A stretch of 64,000 nt of DNA from Niastella koreensis GR20-10. Lineage in GTDB: Bacteria > Bacteroidota > Bacteroidia > Chitinophagales > Chitinophagaceae. The translations under genes and the position numbers were made by a program. The notes below the pieces were generated by a model. The model ran no database searches. It had not been told where the DNA came from and worked only from the letters and a program-made list of their open reading frames with translations. Every line of letters starts with the position of its first letter. Positions within the stretch are counted from its first letter, which is position 1. The stretch spans positions 6,212,744 to 6,276,743 of the forward strand of contig NC_016609.1 in NCBI RefSeq assembly GCF_000246855.1, in the 5' to 3' direction. Positions 43,635 to 53,400 of this stretch are shown here, piece after piece.

Positions 43635-43663
43635 AACAGCCAGGAAATTGCTTCCTGGCTGTT
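43635..43663. terminator. Bidirectional terminator hairpin
   Basis: Perfect 12-base arms AACAGCCAGGAA and TTCCTGGCTGTT with a 5-base loop sit between two convergent genes. T and A tracts are weak, so the role is inferred from position and stem strength. Confidence 0.65.
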
Positions 43664-43681
43664 GTGTCTACTCAGGTATTT

Positions 43682-46006
43682 TTATTGTTTTATGATCCTG
43701 CATGATTGCTTATTGGCTGTCGTCAGGAAATAGGTACCATTTGGTAACCCGGTTAAATACAAAACCTCTTTCACGCTGTTAATGGTAAACTGTTTCAGGA
43801 TATGCCCCTGCGAACTAACCAACCGGGCTGTAGTACCCACAAGGGATGCATCCTTCAATGAAAGGATCACTGCGCCATGAGTTGGGTTAGGGTATGTAGC
43901 AACGGTGGCTGTAGCCAAACAATTAGCCGAAACCGTTAACAACTTCGAATACATAAAGCTGCCATTGTTTTCAACCAGTTTCAACCTGAACAGGTTATTA
44001 CCTGATATCAGGCCACCATACGTGAATGAGTGGGATGGTGACGCCGTTGCCTTTACAACGCCAATATTTTGCCAGTTATTACCATCGGCAGACCATTCTA
44101 CTTCATACCTGTCGGCAGCGGCATCACCGGTAGTTTGCCATTGCAACCGGGCAGTACTACAATCCGTACTGGCAGCTTCGATAGAACTGATATGGAGTGG
44201 CAGGGTCACGAGCAAATAGGTTTGTACTTCACCATTAAGACCAACCGTCCAGCCCATATTGCTATTTACGAAGTATACACTTCTGATCTCGCTGGGGTTT
44301 GAGCTTGCCTGGGTGGTCCAGGTAACGCCGCCATCAGCTGTATACCTGATCGTTTTGTTAACGCCTACCGTGTAGCCATTGTTCGCATCTACGAACATAA
44401 CATCATTCAAATGATTGGTGGTACCGCTGCCGAGGCTGGTCCAGGTAGAACCGCCATTGATGGTTTTACGCATAACACCATTCTCCCCTACAACAAACCC
44501 GGTGTTGGCATCAACAAAATAAGAGCCCAACAGGTTGGTAGTTGTGCCGCTACTTTGAGCGGTCCAGCTGGAACCGCCATTGGTGGTTTTTAAAATGGTA
44601 CCACCAAAGCCCACCGCCCAGCCGGTATTGGCATCAATAAATTGTACATCGTATAGATTATTGGTGACACCGGAAGGCAGTGCTGACCAACTGGTACCAT
44701 TGTATTTAAGAATGGTGCCATTGTCCCCGGCCGCCCAACCGAGGGAAATACTTTGCATATATACACCATGTAATGTATTTGAAGTACCGCTGGTTTGGGT
44801 AGCCCAGTTAGTGCCGCCATTGGAAGTTGTACAAATGGTTCCGGATGCACCTATAGCCCATCCTGAACTGGCATTTACAAACTGCAAACTCCAAAGATTA
44901 TTAGTAGTACCGCTGCTTTGCGAGGTCCAGGTGTTACCACTGTTGGTTGATTTACGAATATTCCCGCCATCGCCGCAGATCCAGCCGGTGGAAGTATTTG
45001 TAAAAAATATATCACGCCAGGTTATTGTAGTAGAACCGCTGTTTAGCGCCGTCCAGGTATAACCACCGGCATTGATCGTTTTCAACATGGTGCCATTATC
45101 GCCAACTATCCAGCCCTGGGTGCTGCTTAACATGAAAATGGTGTACATGATCACGCCATTATTGCTGGTTTGATAGCCCCACGTAGTACCACCGTCCTGC
45201 GTAATCATAATGGTTCCATTGTTACCAATGGCAAACCCGTTGTTGGCGCTGCTGAACCATATACAAAACAGGGGGTCGGTAGTAGGCGTGGTTTGAACCG
45301 TCCAGGTAGTACCGCCATTGGTGGTTTTTAAAATGGTACCTGTAGTACCTGCAGCCCAGCCGGTAGTGGAATTCAGCATAAAAATGCTGTATAATGTTTG
45401 CGAGGTACCGCTTGTTTGGGCGGTCCAGGTACCCCCTGCGTTGGTAGTTTTACGGATAACGCCATTCGCGCCTACCGTCCAGCCGGTATTGGCATCGGTA
45501 AATTTTATATCGTACAGGTCAGTAGTTACACCACTTGTCTGCGCATTCCAGTTGGTACCACCATTAACGGTTTTACGAATAACACCGCTTTTACCAACTA
45601 TCCAGCCCGTATTTACATCCAGGAAATCACTTCTGTACAGGTCAGAGGTTACACCACTTGTTTGGGAGGTCCAGGTAGTGCCGTCTGCGGTTTTACGTAT
45701 AATGCCGCCCACACCTGCAGCCCAACCTGTGGTACTATTGACAAATTTGAGGCTGTAAAACTGGTTGGTTGTACCGGAGGCCTGGGTTGTCCAGCTTGTG
45801 CCCCCATCGGTGGTTTTACGAATAAGACCGTTTTGACCAACAAACCAGCCTGTGTTAGCGTCAATAAATTGAACGCCGGCCAGAAAGGCGGTTCCGGGAG
45901 CGCCGGTATTTACAGATGTCCATTGGCCTGTAGTGACCAGGGATGATAAAAGGATTACCATCAGGCATGCAAATGCCTGGAGCTTCTTATAAAATATCGT
46001 TTTCAT
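43682..46006 (-). CDS. Secreted YCF48-like beta-propeller protein with T9SS sorting domain
   Basis: A 774-residue exported protein. After a signal peptide (to about residue 27) come about 14 repeats of 41-43 residues, each with a core of the type FxDANTGWxVGxNGxIxKTTNGGxTWTxQTSGTT. This is the pattern of YCF48/photosystem-II-assembly-like propeller blades, here used as a secreted scaffold. After about residue 610 a beta-sandwich region follows, then YPNPTHGAVILSL...GLPNGTYFLTTANKQSCRIIKQ, a type IX secretion sorting domain. The function is likely binding or adhesion. The repeats are also visible as DNA repeats, so copy number may vary. Confidence 0.88.
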   Translation of the reverse strand: MKTIFYKKLQAFACLMVILLSSLVTTGQWTSVNTGAPGTAFLAGVQFIDANTGWFVGQNGLIRKTTDGGTSWTTQASGTTNQFYSLKFVNSTTGWAAGVGGIIRKTADGTTWTSQTSGVTSDLYRSDFLDVNTGWIVGKSGVIRKTVNGGTNWNAQTSGVTTDLYDIKFTDANTGWTVGANGVIRKTTNAGGTWTAQTSGTSQTLYSIFMLNSTTGWAAGTTGTILKTTNGGTTWTVQTTPTTDPLFCIWFSSANNGFAIGNNGTIMITQDGGTTWGYQTSNNGVIMYTIFMLSSTQGWIVGDNGTMLKTINAGGYTWTALNSGSTTITWRDIFFTNTSTGWICGDGGNIRKSTNSGNTWTSQSSGTTNNLWSLQFVNASSGWAIGASGTICTTSNGGTNWATQTSGTSNTLHGVYMQSISLGWAAGDNGTILKYNGTSWSALPSGVTNNLYDVQFIDANTGWAVGFGGTILKTTNGGSSWTAQSSGTTTNLLGSYFVDANTGFVVGENGVMRKTINGGSTWTSLGSGTTNHLNDVMFVDANNGYTVGVNKTIRYTADGGVTWTTQASSNPSEIRSVYFVNSNMGWTVGLNGEVQTYLLVTLPLHISSIEAASTDCSTARLQWQTTGDAAADRYEVEWSADGNNWQNIGVVKATASPSHSFTYGGLISGNNLFRLKLVENNGSFMYSKLLTVSANCLATATVATYPNPTHGAVILSLKDASLVGTTARLVSSQGHILKQFTINSVKEVLYLTGLPNGTYFLTTANKQSCRIIKQ

Positions 46007-46211
46007 TGGGAACAGGGATAAATACGGTTTTTTATAATAGGATACCAGGATGATAGACTAAGGGTATTATGCAGCTCCCTTAAGGCAATACCCTTGCCAA
46101 TTTATAATCAGCTGAGGACTACTTAAGTAGCTTTGTACGAGGCAACATTGATTTCCCTTTTTGAGAGTCTTTTTCCAAAATCTATTTAGCAAAGCCCTGA
46201 AAGAAGACCTA

Positions 46212-46262
46212 AACCGGTAATCCGGAAACCGGTGACTGGTAACCGCCCGTACCTTATCTTTG
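46212..46262 (+). promoter_or_regulatory. Heptamer run leading into a TAnnTTTG element upstream of aspartate kinase
   Basis: AACCGGT, AATCCGG, AAACCGG, TGACTGG and TAACCGC (46212-46246) precede TATCTTTG (46255-46262), an exact -7 match 24 bases before the ATG. The position where the upstream TTTG element should lie is occupied by the heptamer run. Confidence 0.55.
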
Positions 46263-46285
46263 CAGCCCTAAATAATATATCTCAG

Positions 46286-47611
46286 ATGAAAATCATGAAG
46301 TTTGGCGGTACCTCTGTAGGCAAACCCGAGCGGATGCACCAGGTAGCGCAACTGATCACCAAAGACGTCAGCGAGCCAAGAATTGTAGTGTTGAGCGCAT
46401 TGAGCGGCACCACCAATTCTTTAATAGCCATTGGCGAAGCGATGGCCTCCGGAAACCGCGAGCAGGCCAAGCAATTGATCGATACATTGGAAGCACACTA
46501 CCAGTCGTTTATAAAGGAACTGGTGAAAACAGACAAGCTTTATGTAAAAGCAAAGGGCATTGTAGCAGAGCACTTCGAATTTCTGAACATCATATTAAAG
46601 ATATCTTTCAGTGAAGCCCTGAGCAAGGACATCCTGGCGCAAGGTGAATTACTCTCAACCAAATTATTCAGCGTATACCTCGAAGAAAAAGGCATCGATC
46701 ACATGCTGCTGCCGGCGCTGGAGTTCATGACCATCGATGCACAGAATGAGCCTCAGCTAAGCACCATCAAGGTAAAACTGAACCGCATTCTGCAACAGAA
46801 CAGCGATAAAAAATTATTCATCACCCAGGGTTATATCTGCCGCAACTCCCGTGGCGAAGTAGATAACCTGAAACGTGGTGGCAGCGATTATACCGCTTCG
46901 TTGATAGCAGCAGCAGCAAACGCTTCTGTTTGTGAGATCTGGACCGATATCGACGGTATGCACAACAACGATCCCCGCATTGTTAAAAAAACAGTACCGG
47001 TTGAACAACTGAGCTTTGAAGAAGCAGCTGAACTGGCTTACTTCGGCGCCAAAATCTTACACCCTACCTGTATCTGGCCTGCCCAACAACAGAAGGTGCC
47101 GGTAAAATTGCTGAACACCATGGCGCCTGAAGCGCTGGGCACCACCATTACCCAGGAAGCCGGTTCCGTAGGCGTGAAAGCTGTTGCCGCAAAAGATGGC
47201 ATCATCACCATCAACATCAAAAGCAGCCGCATGCTGCTGGCGTATGGTTTCTTGAGAAAGATCTTTGAAGTGTTTGAAAAATACCGTACTTCTATCGATA
47301 TGATAACTACTTCTGAAGTAGCCGTATCGGTAACCATCGACCATGGCGGTAATTTAACTTCTATTGTAAAAGAACTGGAGCCATTTGGCACCATCACGGT
47401 GGAGCACGATCAAACCATCATTTCTGTAGTAGGTAACGAAATTGCGCAAACCAAGGATATCCTCAGCAAACTGTTCGATGCCTTAACCCCCATTCCGGTT
47501 CGGATGGTTAGCTATGGCGGCAGCAAGCACAACGTATCTATGCTGGTTCCTTCTTCCTACAAAACACAAACCCTGCAGTTGTTGAACAAAGGGTTGTTTG
47601 GACTGGAGTAG
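46286..47611 (+). CDS. lysC: Aspartate kinase
   Basis: A 441-residue enzyme that phosphorylates aspartate, the first step to lysine, threonine, methionine and diaminopimelate. N-terminal KFGGTSVGKPERM, LSALSGTTNSLIAIG and FITQGYICRNSRGEVDNLKRGGSDYTASLIAAA form the kinase domain, with EIWTDIDGMHNNDPRIV for substrate binding. After about residue 300 there are two ACT-like regulatory domains (IITINIKSSRMLLAYGFLRKIFEVFEKYRTSIDMI and TIISVVGNEIAQTKDILSKLFDAL). ATG at 46286 is chosen; no homoserine dehydrogenase domain is fused. Its TAG stop lies inside a heptamer run. Confidence 0.93.
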   Translation: MKIMKFGGTSVGKPERMHQVAQLITKDVSEPRIVVLSALSGTTNSLIAIGEAMASGNREQAKQLIDTLEAHYQSFIKELVKTDKLYVKAKGIVAEHFEFLNIILKISFSEALSKDILAQGELLSTKLFSVYLEEKGIDHMLLPALEFMTIDAQNEPQLSTIKVKLNRILQQNSDKKLFITQGYICRNSRGEVDNLKRGGSDYTASLIAAAANASVCEIWTDIDGMHNNDPRIVKKTVPVEQLSFEEAAELAYFGAKILHPTCIWPAQQQKVPVKLLNTMAPEALGTTITQEAGSVGVKAVAAKDGIITINIKSSRMLLAYGFLRKIFEVFEKYRTSIDMITTSEVAVSVTIDHGGNLTSIVKELEPFGTITVEHDQTIISVVGNEIAQTKDILSKLFDALTPIPVRMVSYGGSKHNVSMLVPSSYKTQTLQLLNKGLFGLE

Positions 47612-47660
47612 TGAGTAGTGAGTAGTGAGTAGTGAGTAGTGAGTAGTGAGTAGTGAGTAG
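47606..47660. repeat. Perfect heptamer run, seven copies of GAGTAGT
   Basis: GAGTAGT starts at 47606 and repeats at 7-base steps to 47654, with a partial eighth copy. The first copy contains the stop codon of lysC (47609-47611). This is the only nearly perfect run and probably the youngest. Confidence 0.95.
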
Positions 47661-47692
47661 GCTCGCGAATTTTGAAAAGTCTTACTAAATAT

Positions 47693-47731
47693 AAAAGCCG
47701 GCAACATCATAAAGATATTGCCGGCTTTTTC
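47693..47731. terminator. Bidirectional terminator between lysC and the esterase gene
   Basis: AAAAGCCGGCAA...TTGCCGGCTTTTT makes a long stem with A and T tracts on both sides, so it can serve both convergent genes. Confidence 0.85.
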
Positions 47732-47738
47732 TGTATTT

Positions 47739-47776
47739 CATTATCACATTATGTCATTATCACATTATCACATTGA
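47739..47776. repeat. Octamer run, CATTATCA type
   Basis: CATTATCA, CATTATGT, CATTATCA, CATTATCA and CATTGATC in 8-base register, running into the stop of the esterase gene. It is the complement of the GTGATAAT word seen at 38438 and 42382. Confidence 0.8.
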
Positions 47777-48694
47777 TCATTTCATCCACCCGCTCTTCGT
47801 CATCCATTCCTGCACCAGATCCATCCATTTCACTTCACTTGTTTTATTGACCAGCCCAAAACCATGACCGCCTTTTTCGTACAGGTAAAAATCAAACGGT
47901 ACCTTATTCTTTTGCAGGGCGGTAGCAAACAACAGCATATTCTGCACTTTTACCGTGCTGTCGTCCTCGGCATGCACCAGGTAGGTAGGCGGTGTTTTTT
48001 TAGTTACCTGCAATTCATTGGAGTACTCTTCTTTCTTTTGGGGCGATGGGTCTTTACCAATTAAATTTTCCCGCGAGCCCATATGGCAAATGCTATCGGC
48101 AAAACTAATAACAGGGTAAACCAGGATCATAAAATCAGGGCGCAGATTGGCTTTCTTACCGGCATCGATGTACGCGTGATTAAAATGCGTACCAGCGGTA
48201 GACGCCAGGTGCCCGCCTGCCGAAAACCCAATAATGCCAACGCGGTTCTTATCTATGCCCCACTCTTTGGCCCGTTCCCGTACCACCTGAATGGCCCGTT
48301 GTGCATCCTGCACAGGTCCTATTTCCTTATTTACCATGGTTACATCGCTGGGCAGTCTGTATTTTAATACAAAGGCAGTTACGCCCATCTCGTTAAAGCG
48401 CTGTGCCACCTCGCTGCCTTCATGCACGGCAGCCACATTGCGATAACCACCGCCAGGTATTACAATTACGGCGGCGCCATTGGCTTTTTCTTTTGGCGGA
48501 AGATACACCGTCAGCGTAGGCCGGCTGACCTTACTGATCATGATCCTGCCCGAGGCATTGGTATCTGCCTTTTCTTCATCGGGTACCGGTTTTGAATTGG
48601 GGATGGAATCGGGATATAGCGGCATTACGGTTTGGGCGCAAGTGATCAAAGCAAAGCAAATTAAGGTTACAGAAAGCGAGAGTAGTTTTTTCAT
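47777..48694 (-). CDS. Secreted alpha/beta hydrolase (esterase, BD-FAE/acetyl-esterase-like)
   Basis: A 305-residue exported esterase. The signal peptide is MKKLLSLSVTLICFALITCAQ. VIVIPGGGYRNVA is the oxyanion-hole segment. The nucleophile lies in VGIIGFSAGGHLAST. The remaining triad is likely Asp in HAEDDSTVKVQN and His in EKGGHGFGL near the end. The family includes carbohydrate esterases that remove acyl groups from plant polysaccharides, which would fit a SusCD-bearing organism, but the substrate is not known. Confidence 0.9.
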   Translation of the reverse strand: MKKLLSLSVTLICFALITCAQTVMPLYPDSIPNSKPVPDEEKADTNASGRIMISKVSRPTLTVYLPPKEKANGAAVIVIPGGGYRNVAAVHEGSEVAQRFNEMGVTAFVLKYRLPSDVTMVNKEIGPVQDAQRAIQVVRERAKEWGIDKNRVGIIGFSAGGHLASTAGTHFNHAYIDAGKKANLRPDFMILVYPVISFADSICHMGSRENLIGKDPSPQKKEEYSNELQVTKKTPPTYLVHAEDDSTVKVQNMLLFATALQKNKVPFDFYLYEKGGHGFGLVNKTSEVKWMDLVQEWMTKSGWMK

Positions 48695-48824
48695 ACATAG
48701 CTACTTATAATCAAATTTACTTTTTTGTTCCAGGATTTGCCAGGCATTCTTTGCGTACAACCGAAATTATCTCCTTTTAGATGGAAGTGATTGAGTATTA
48801 AGGGGAATGCGCCATAATGTGAAT

Positions 48825-48838
48825 GGCAAACGGCAGAC
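48825..48838. repeat. Two GGCARAC units
   Basis: GGCAAAC followed by GGCAGAC, the same word family as at 6732 and 39191. Short, so only supported by recurrence. Confidence 0.45.
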
Positions 48839-48855
48839 AGAAATAAAGCGATGGT

Positions 48856-48894
48856 AAATAAAAAGGCCAATAACATCAAAGATGCTATTGGCCT
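48856..48894 (-). terminator. Rho-independent terminator of queA
   Basis: On the minus strand AGGCCAATAGCATC pairs, with one mismatch, with GATGTTATTGGCCT over a short loop, followed by T-rich sequence. It lies about 75 bases after the queA stop. Confidence 0.82.
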
Positions 48895-48967
48895 GATATT
48901 GTTTAGTTAGTCTTTTCGAAGTTAGGCGAGGCCATTTATGCATTCTGTCGTTCGCCGTCTGCCAGCC

Positions 48968-50017
48968 TTAGATAACCAACATCGCATCTCCATAACTGAA
49001 GAAGCGGTATTTATCCTTGATGGCTTTTCTGTAGGCTTCCATCGCCAGGTCGTAACCGGCAAATGCGCACACCATTATCAGCAGACTGGTTTTAGGCAGG
49101 TGCAGATTGGTTACCAGTGAATCGGCAATGTTGAACTGGTAAGGCGGGTGAATGAAAATATTCGTCCAGCCTTCAGATGGTTTCAACAGTTTTTCAGCAG
49201 TGTAAGAGCTTTCAATGGCCCGCATGGTGGTAGTACCAACAGAACAAATGCGGTGTTTGCCTTCGATAGCTTTGTTCACTACTTTGCAGCTGAGGTCATC
49301 GATCTTGTAGTACTCGGCATCCATTTTGTGTTTGCTGAGGTCTTCCACTTCAATAGGACGGAAGGTTCCCAAACCGGTGTGCAGGGTTACTTCGGCAAAG
49401 CGAATGCCCTTAATTTCCAGTCTTTTTATAAGCTCGATGCTGAAGTGCAAACCAGCAGTAGGCGCTGCAACAGCTCCTTCGTGTTTTGCATATACGGTTT
49501 GATAGCGCTCTTTATCTTCAGCCTCAGGTTTACGTTTGATGTATTTGGGCAACGGTGTTTCACCCAGGAATTCGAGCATGTTGCGGAACTCTTCATCGGT
49601 ACCATCCCACAAAAAGCGGATGGTTCTTCCACGTGAAGTGGTGTTATCAATTACTTCAGCGATCAGCTCATCGTTCTCACCAAAATATAATTTATTACCA
49701 ACGCGGATCTTACGGGCAGGGTCCACAATTACATCCCACAGCCGGTTTGGTTTATTTAATTCACGTAACAGGAACACCTCAATTTTCGCTCCCGTCTTTT
49801 CTTTCCTTCCATACATCCGCGCCGGGAATACCTTGGTATTATTTACTACGAACACGTCCTTGTCATCAAAATAATCCATGATATCGCGAAAGTGTTTATT
49901 CTCAATCTGGCCAGTACTGCGATGCACAACCATTAAACGGGCATCTTCACGCTTCTTTGTAGGGTGTTGGGCAATAAGGTTAAGTGGTAAATCGAACCGG
50001 AACTGTGAAAGTTTCAT
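48968..50017 (-). CDS. queA: S-adenosylmethionine:tRNA ribosyltransferase-isomerase
   Basis: A 349-residue enzyme that transfers the ribosyl part of SAM onto preQ1 in tRNA, making epoxyqueuosine at position 34. Evidence: [29 protein letters not shown] at the N-terminus, [68 protein letters not shown] and [34 protein letters not shown]. Length is normal. The gene has a well-formed promoter and an unusually long leader. Confidence 0.96.
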   Translation of the reverse strand: MKLSQFRFDLPLNLIAQHPTKKREDARLMVVHRSTGQIENKHFRDIMDYFDDKDVFVVNNTKVFPARMYGRKEKTGAKIEVFLLRELNKPNRLWDVIVDPARKIRVGNKLYFGENDELIAEVIDNTTSRGRTIRFLWDGTDEEFRNMLEFLGETPLPKYIKRKPEAEDKERYQTVYAKHEGAVAAPTAGLHFSIELIKRLEIKGIRFAEVTLHTGLGTFRPIEVEDLSKHKMDAEYYKIDDLSCKVVNKAIEGKHRICSVGTTTMRAIESSYTAEKLLKPSEGWTNIFIHPPYQFNIADSLVTNLHLPKTSLLIMVCAFAGYDLAMEAYRKAIKDKYRFFSYGDAMLVI

Positions 50018-50157
50018 GTGTAATTTTGACTGTTATGATAAAGCCACATGATAGCAAAGGGAGGAGTAAGATCAGGGTACATCGGGGGTCTAATTCCGAT
50101 ACAAACGAGGTCTTACGGCACCAGGTTTGACATCATGTAAGCTCAAATTCGAGCGGG
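50018..50157 (-). other. Long 5' leader of queA
   Basis: About 140 bases separate the promoter from the queA start. On the minus strand it contains a possible 7-codon ORF (ATGATGTCAAACCTGGTG, then CCG and TAA) and an ATCGG/CCGAT hairpin with a 10-base loop (50100-50081). Leaders of queuosine genes in some bacteria hold preQ1 riboswitches. I could not fit a known preQ1 class here. Confidence 0.4.
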
Positions 50158-50189
50158 CAAAGGTAATTAAAAAAGAACCCGAACCCAAA
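50158..50189 (-). promoter_or_regulatory. Bacteroidota-type promoter of queA
   Basis: TTTG (50189-50186), a 20-base spacer and TACCTTTG (50165-50158) on the minus strand match the consensus exactly apart from one extra spacer base. It predicts a leader of about 135 bases. Confidence 0.78.
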
Positions 50190-50192
50190 TTT

Positions 50193-50278
50193 ATCCTTCA
50201 ACTCCGCTCAGGATGCTGATTCACTAAGGGTTTTAGCGGCAAAACGGCAAGTAATAGTCCTGAGCGGAGTTGAAGGAT
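50193..50278. repeat. Perfect 21-bp inverted repeat around a 44-base centre
   Basis: The arm at 50193-50213 (ATCCTTCAACTCCGCTCAGG plus A) is exactly complementary to 50258-50278. The CTTCAACTCCGCTCAG word matches, apart from A for G, the element inside the methyltransferase gene at 30990-31046. It has no ORF. The layout is like a REP/BIME-type or miniature palindromic element. Confidence 0.85.
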
Positions 50279-50467
50279 GCTTTTATCTCTTTTTAACATC
50301 TTCCGTTGGTGTATTCCCTGCAAACATTTGGCATATTATTACGAAATTTAGGGAAGAGAATACCACAACTATTACCTCAATTGTTCGCGCCTTTAAAATA
50401 ACCAGTAACACCCCGGTATTTCGGGCATTTTCAAAACAGTCACCGGTCATTTAATTATTGAACGAGT
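50279..50467. other. Spacer upstream of the TraB/GumN gene
   Basis: About 190 bases with no ORF. It contains ACCCCGGTATTTCGGGC (about 50410), a weak palindrome of the CCCG/CGGG type. No exact TAnnTTTG promoter was found. Confidence 0.4.
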
Positions 50468-53400
50468 ATGAGAAAACCTATCTCTTTGCTGCCTGTCCTG
50501 TTGTTGGCTATTTTTTTGCCATCCATGGCGCAACAGCCAGCCCACAAACCTAAAACCGCCGCGCCCCTGCCACCCCATCCAACGCCCGTTGTTCCCAAAC
50601 CAGGCCCCAAAAAATATCCCAGCCTGTTGTGGGAGATCAGTGGTAATGGTCTTAAAAAGCCATCGTACCTGTTCGGCACTATGCACGTAAGCGATAAACT
50701 GGCCTTTCACCTGGGTGATTCGTTCTACACAGCCATCAAAAGCGCCGATGTAGTGGCGCTGGAAACCAATCCCGAAAGCTGGCAGGACGATTACAGTCAA
50801 TCTGTTTTTTTTCGCGGCAGCAACAACCGCCGCGGCGGCGCCAGCCTGGCCAACCTGTATGCCGCCAACCGCTGGGAGTGGCCGGCAGACCATATGCGCA
50901 TCACCACCTTCGCCATTGACCGGTATGAAGAATCTATAAAAGCCGCCCTGGCTGTGGAGCCCTCCATGATAAATGGCATGCTGTACCGAACGGATGGCCA
51001 AAGGGCCGAAGATTTTGAGGAAGACACCTTCCTCGATATGTATATTTTTCAAACCGGTAAAAAACTGGGCAAACGCGTAAGTGGCGTAGAGAACTTCCAG
51101 GAAAGCGAAAAGCTGGTGATGGAAGCTTACAAAGCCATGCTGCGCGACCAGAACAAAAAAAGAAGAAGCTACGATTATGAGGGCATGATGACCAACCCCA
51201 AGAAAGTGGAAGACGCCTACCGCAAGGGCGATCTAGACCTGCTGGACTCACTGGAAAGCCTCACCGTTTTCTCCGATGCCTTCCAGGAGAAATTTCTATA
51301 TAAACGCAACGAAATACAGGCCAACTCTATTGACTCCATCATCCGGAAAATGTCGTTGTTTGTAGGCGTGGGGGCCGCCCACTTACCCGGCAAACGCGGC
51401 GTAATTGAATTATTGCGACAAAAAGGCTACACCATGCGCCCTGTTCGCATGGATGACCGCAACAGCCTGCAAAAAGAAAGCGTTGACAAGATCAGGATCA
51501 ATTCTCCCTTCACCACCCAAACCTGCGACGATGGATTCTACACCGTTTCCATCCCCGGCAAAAAATTCTATCGCTTTACCGACTGGAATGGGCTCGATGT
51601 TGTTCAGTATGCCGACATGGTGAACGGCGCCTATTATATGGTTACCCGCATAAAAACCAACAGCCTTTCGTGGGAACATAGCAGTGACCTGGTGCTTAAA
51701 AAGGTTGACAGCCTGCTTTATGAAAACATTCCCGGCAAGATCACGAAGAAAACATCCATTACTAAAAACGGCTACAAGGGGCTCGACGTGATCAATCGCA
51801 CCCGCCGTGGCGACAACCAGCATTACCAGATCTTTGTTACCCCATTTGAGGTTATTCTTTTTAAAATGAGCGGCAATGGCGAATACGTGGTCAGTGGCAA
51901 CGAAGCCCAGGACTTCTTTGGTTCTATACGCCTGAAAGAATATACCTCCACCGGCTGGCAAACCTGGCAACCACCCACAGGCGGTTTCAGCGTGCAAATG
52001 CCCCACACGCCTGCCCTGTTAAAAGACAACAGCTTTGGTACCGACAGGCTGGAATATGCGGCTTACGATGCAGCAAGCGACAATAGCTACCTCATTATGA
52101 AAGCCAACCTGCACAACTATTCATTTATTGAAGAAGACAGTTTTGAGCTGAACCTGATGGATGAAAGCTATGGTTATTCTGATTTCATCGATAAAGAATT
52201 GAGCCACCATTTTACAACTGTAAACGGCTACCCGGCCCTGGAAAGTAAATTCAAACACAAAGACGGAAGTTTCAGCAGCGTAAAATATGTGATCCAGGGA
52301 CCCATCTATTATGCCGTTATTGCCAGTTATAAAACCGATAATCCCAATACCCAGCGTTTTCTGCAATCATTTTCCATAACGCCCTTTATTTACCCGGCCC
52401 CTACCCCACGTACCGATACCACGCTGTACGTAACCGTTACTTCTCCCATTTATTCAAAGCCCGACAAAAAAGATGAGTCGGCCGGCATGGAAGAATTGTT
52501 GCAGTTATCTAATGGTGGGGGAGCTGATGATGACCCGGACGATTACAACCTCCCCACCTTTGGCACCCGCCTCATAAGCAACGATACCATCGGAGAAAAG
52601 ATCCTGGTGATGCATTTCAAAGTGCCGCCGTACGCTTATAAAAAAGACAGTACCAAATTGTGGAAGAACGCAGCCGTAAGCAGCTGGTTCAACGACAGTA
52701 CGTTCATTATAAAACAAAACAAACTATACCGGTTGCCCAATGGCATGCAGTGCCGCGATATTCAATTAACCGATACCAACAGCAGCCGGCTGATCATTGC
52801 CAAACTGTTTTACAACAACGGGCATTTCTTCAGCATCTCCACCTTAACCGATACGCTTACCAAACAAAGCGCCTTACTTTCCAACTTCTTCAGCAGCTTT
52901 AAACCAATAGATACCCTCAAAGGCGAATCGCTGTTTACCAGGAAGACCGACAGGTTTATGAAAGACCTGTTCAGCAGGGATTCACTGGCCGTAAAACGGG
53001 CGCGTAAATCACTTTACCAGGTAGGGTTCGATTCGCTGGATGTGCCCTTGCTAAAAAAGGCCATTGATTCGCTGAACTGGAAAATGAAAGACTACCTGGT
53101 GCTGAAAAGATATTTCATTGAAAGCCTGGGCAGGTTAAAAGACTCAAGCATTACTACCTACCTGCAAAAATTATACTGGAAGGTAAAAGACACGGCAGAC
53201 TGGCAATCGGCCATCCTGAACGCCTTGCTGAACCAGCGAACCAAAACCTCATTCATCGCATTTAAAGACCTGGTATTACAGGAACCGCCGATCACGGACG
53301 ATGACTACTCTTATTCACGTTCGTCCCGGATAAGTTCGGTTACGGTTGATATTGCCCCGGCACCACACAGCAGCAGTAAGAGCAGCTACTATGGCCATTG

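Noticed and set aside
44580-45946. Several 146-182-residue plus-strand ORFs opposite the YCF48-like gene
   Set aside because: Their repeats are the antisense reading of the propeller repeats; the minus frame has signal peptide and sorting domain.
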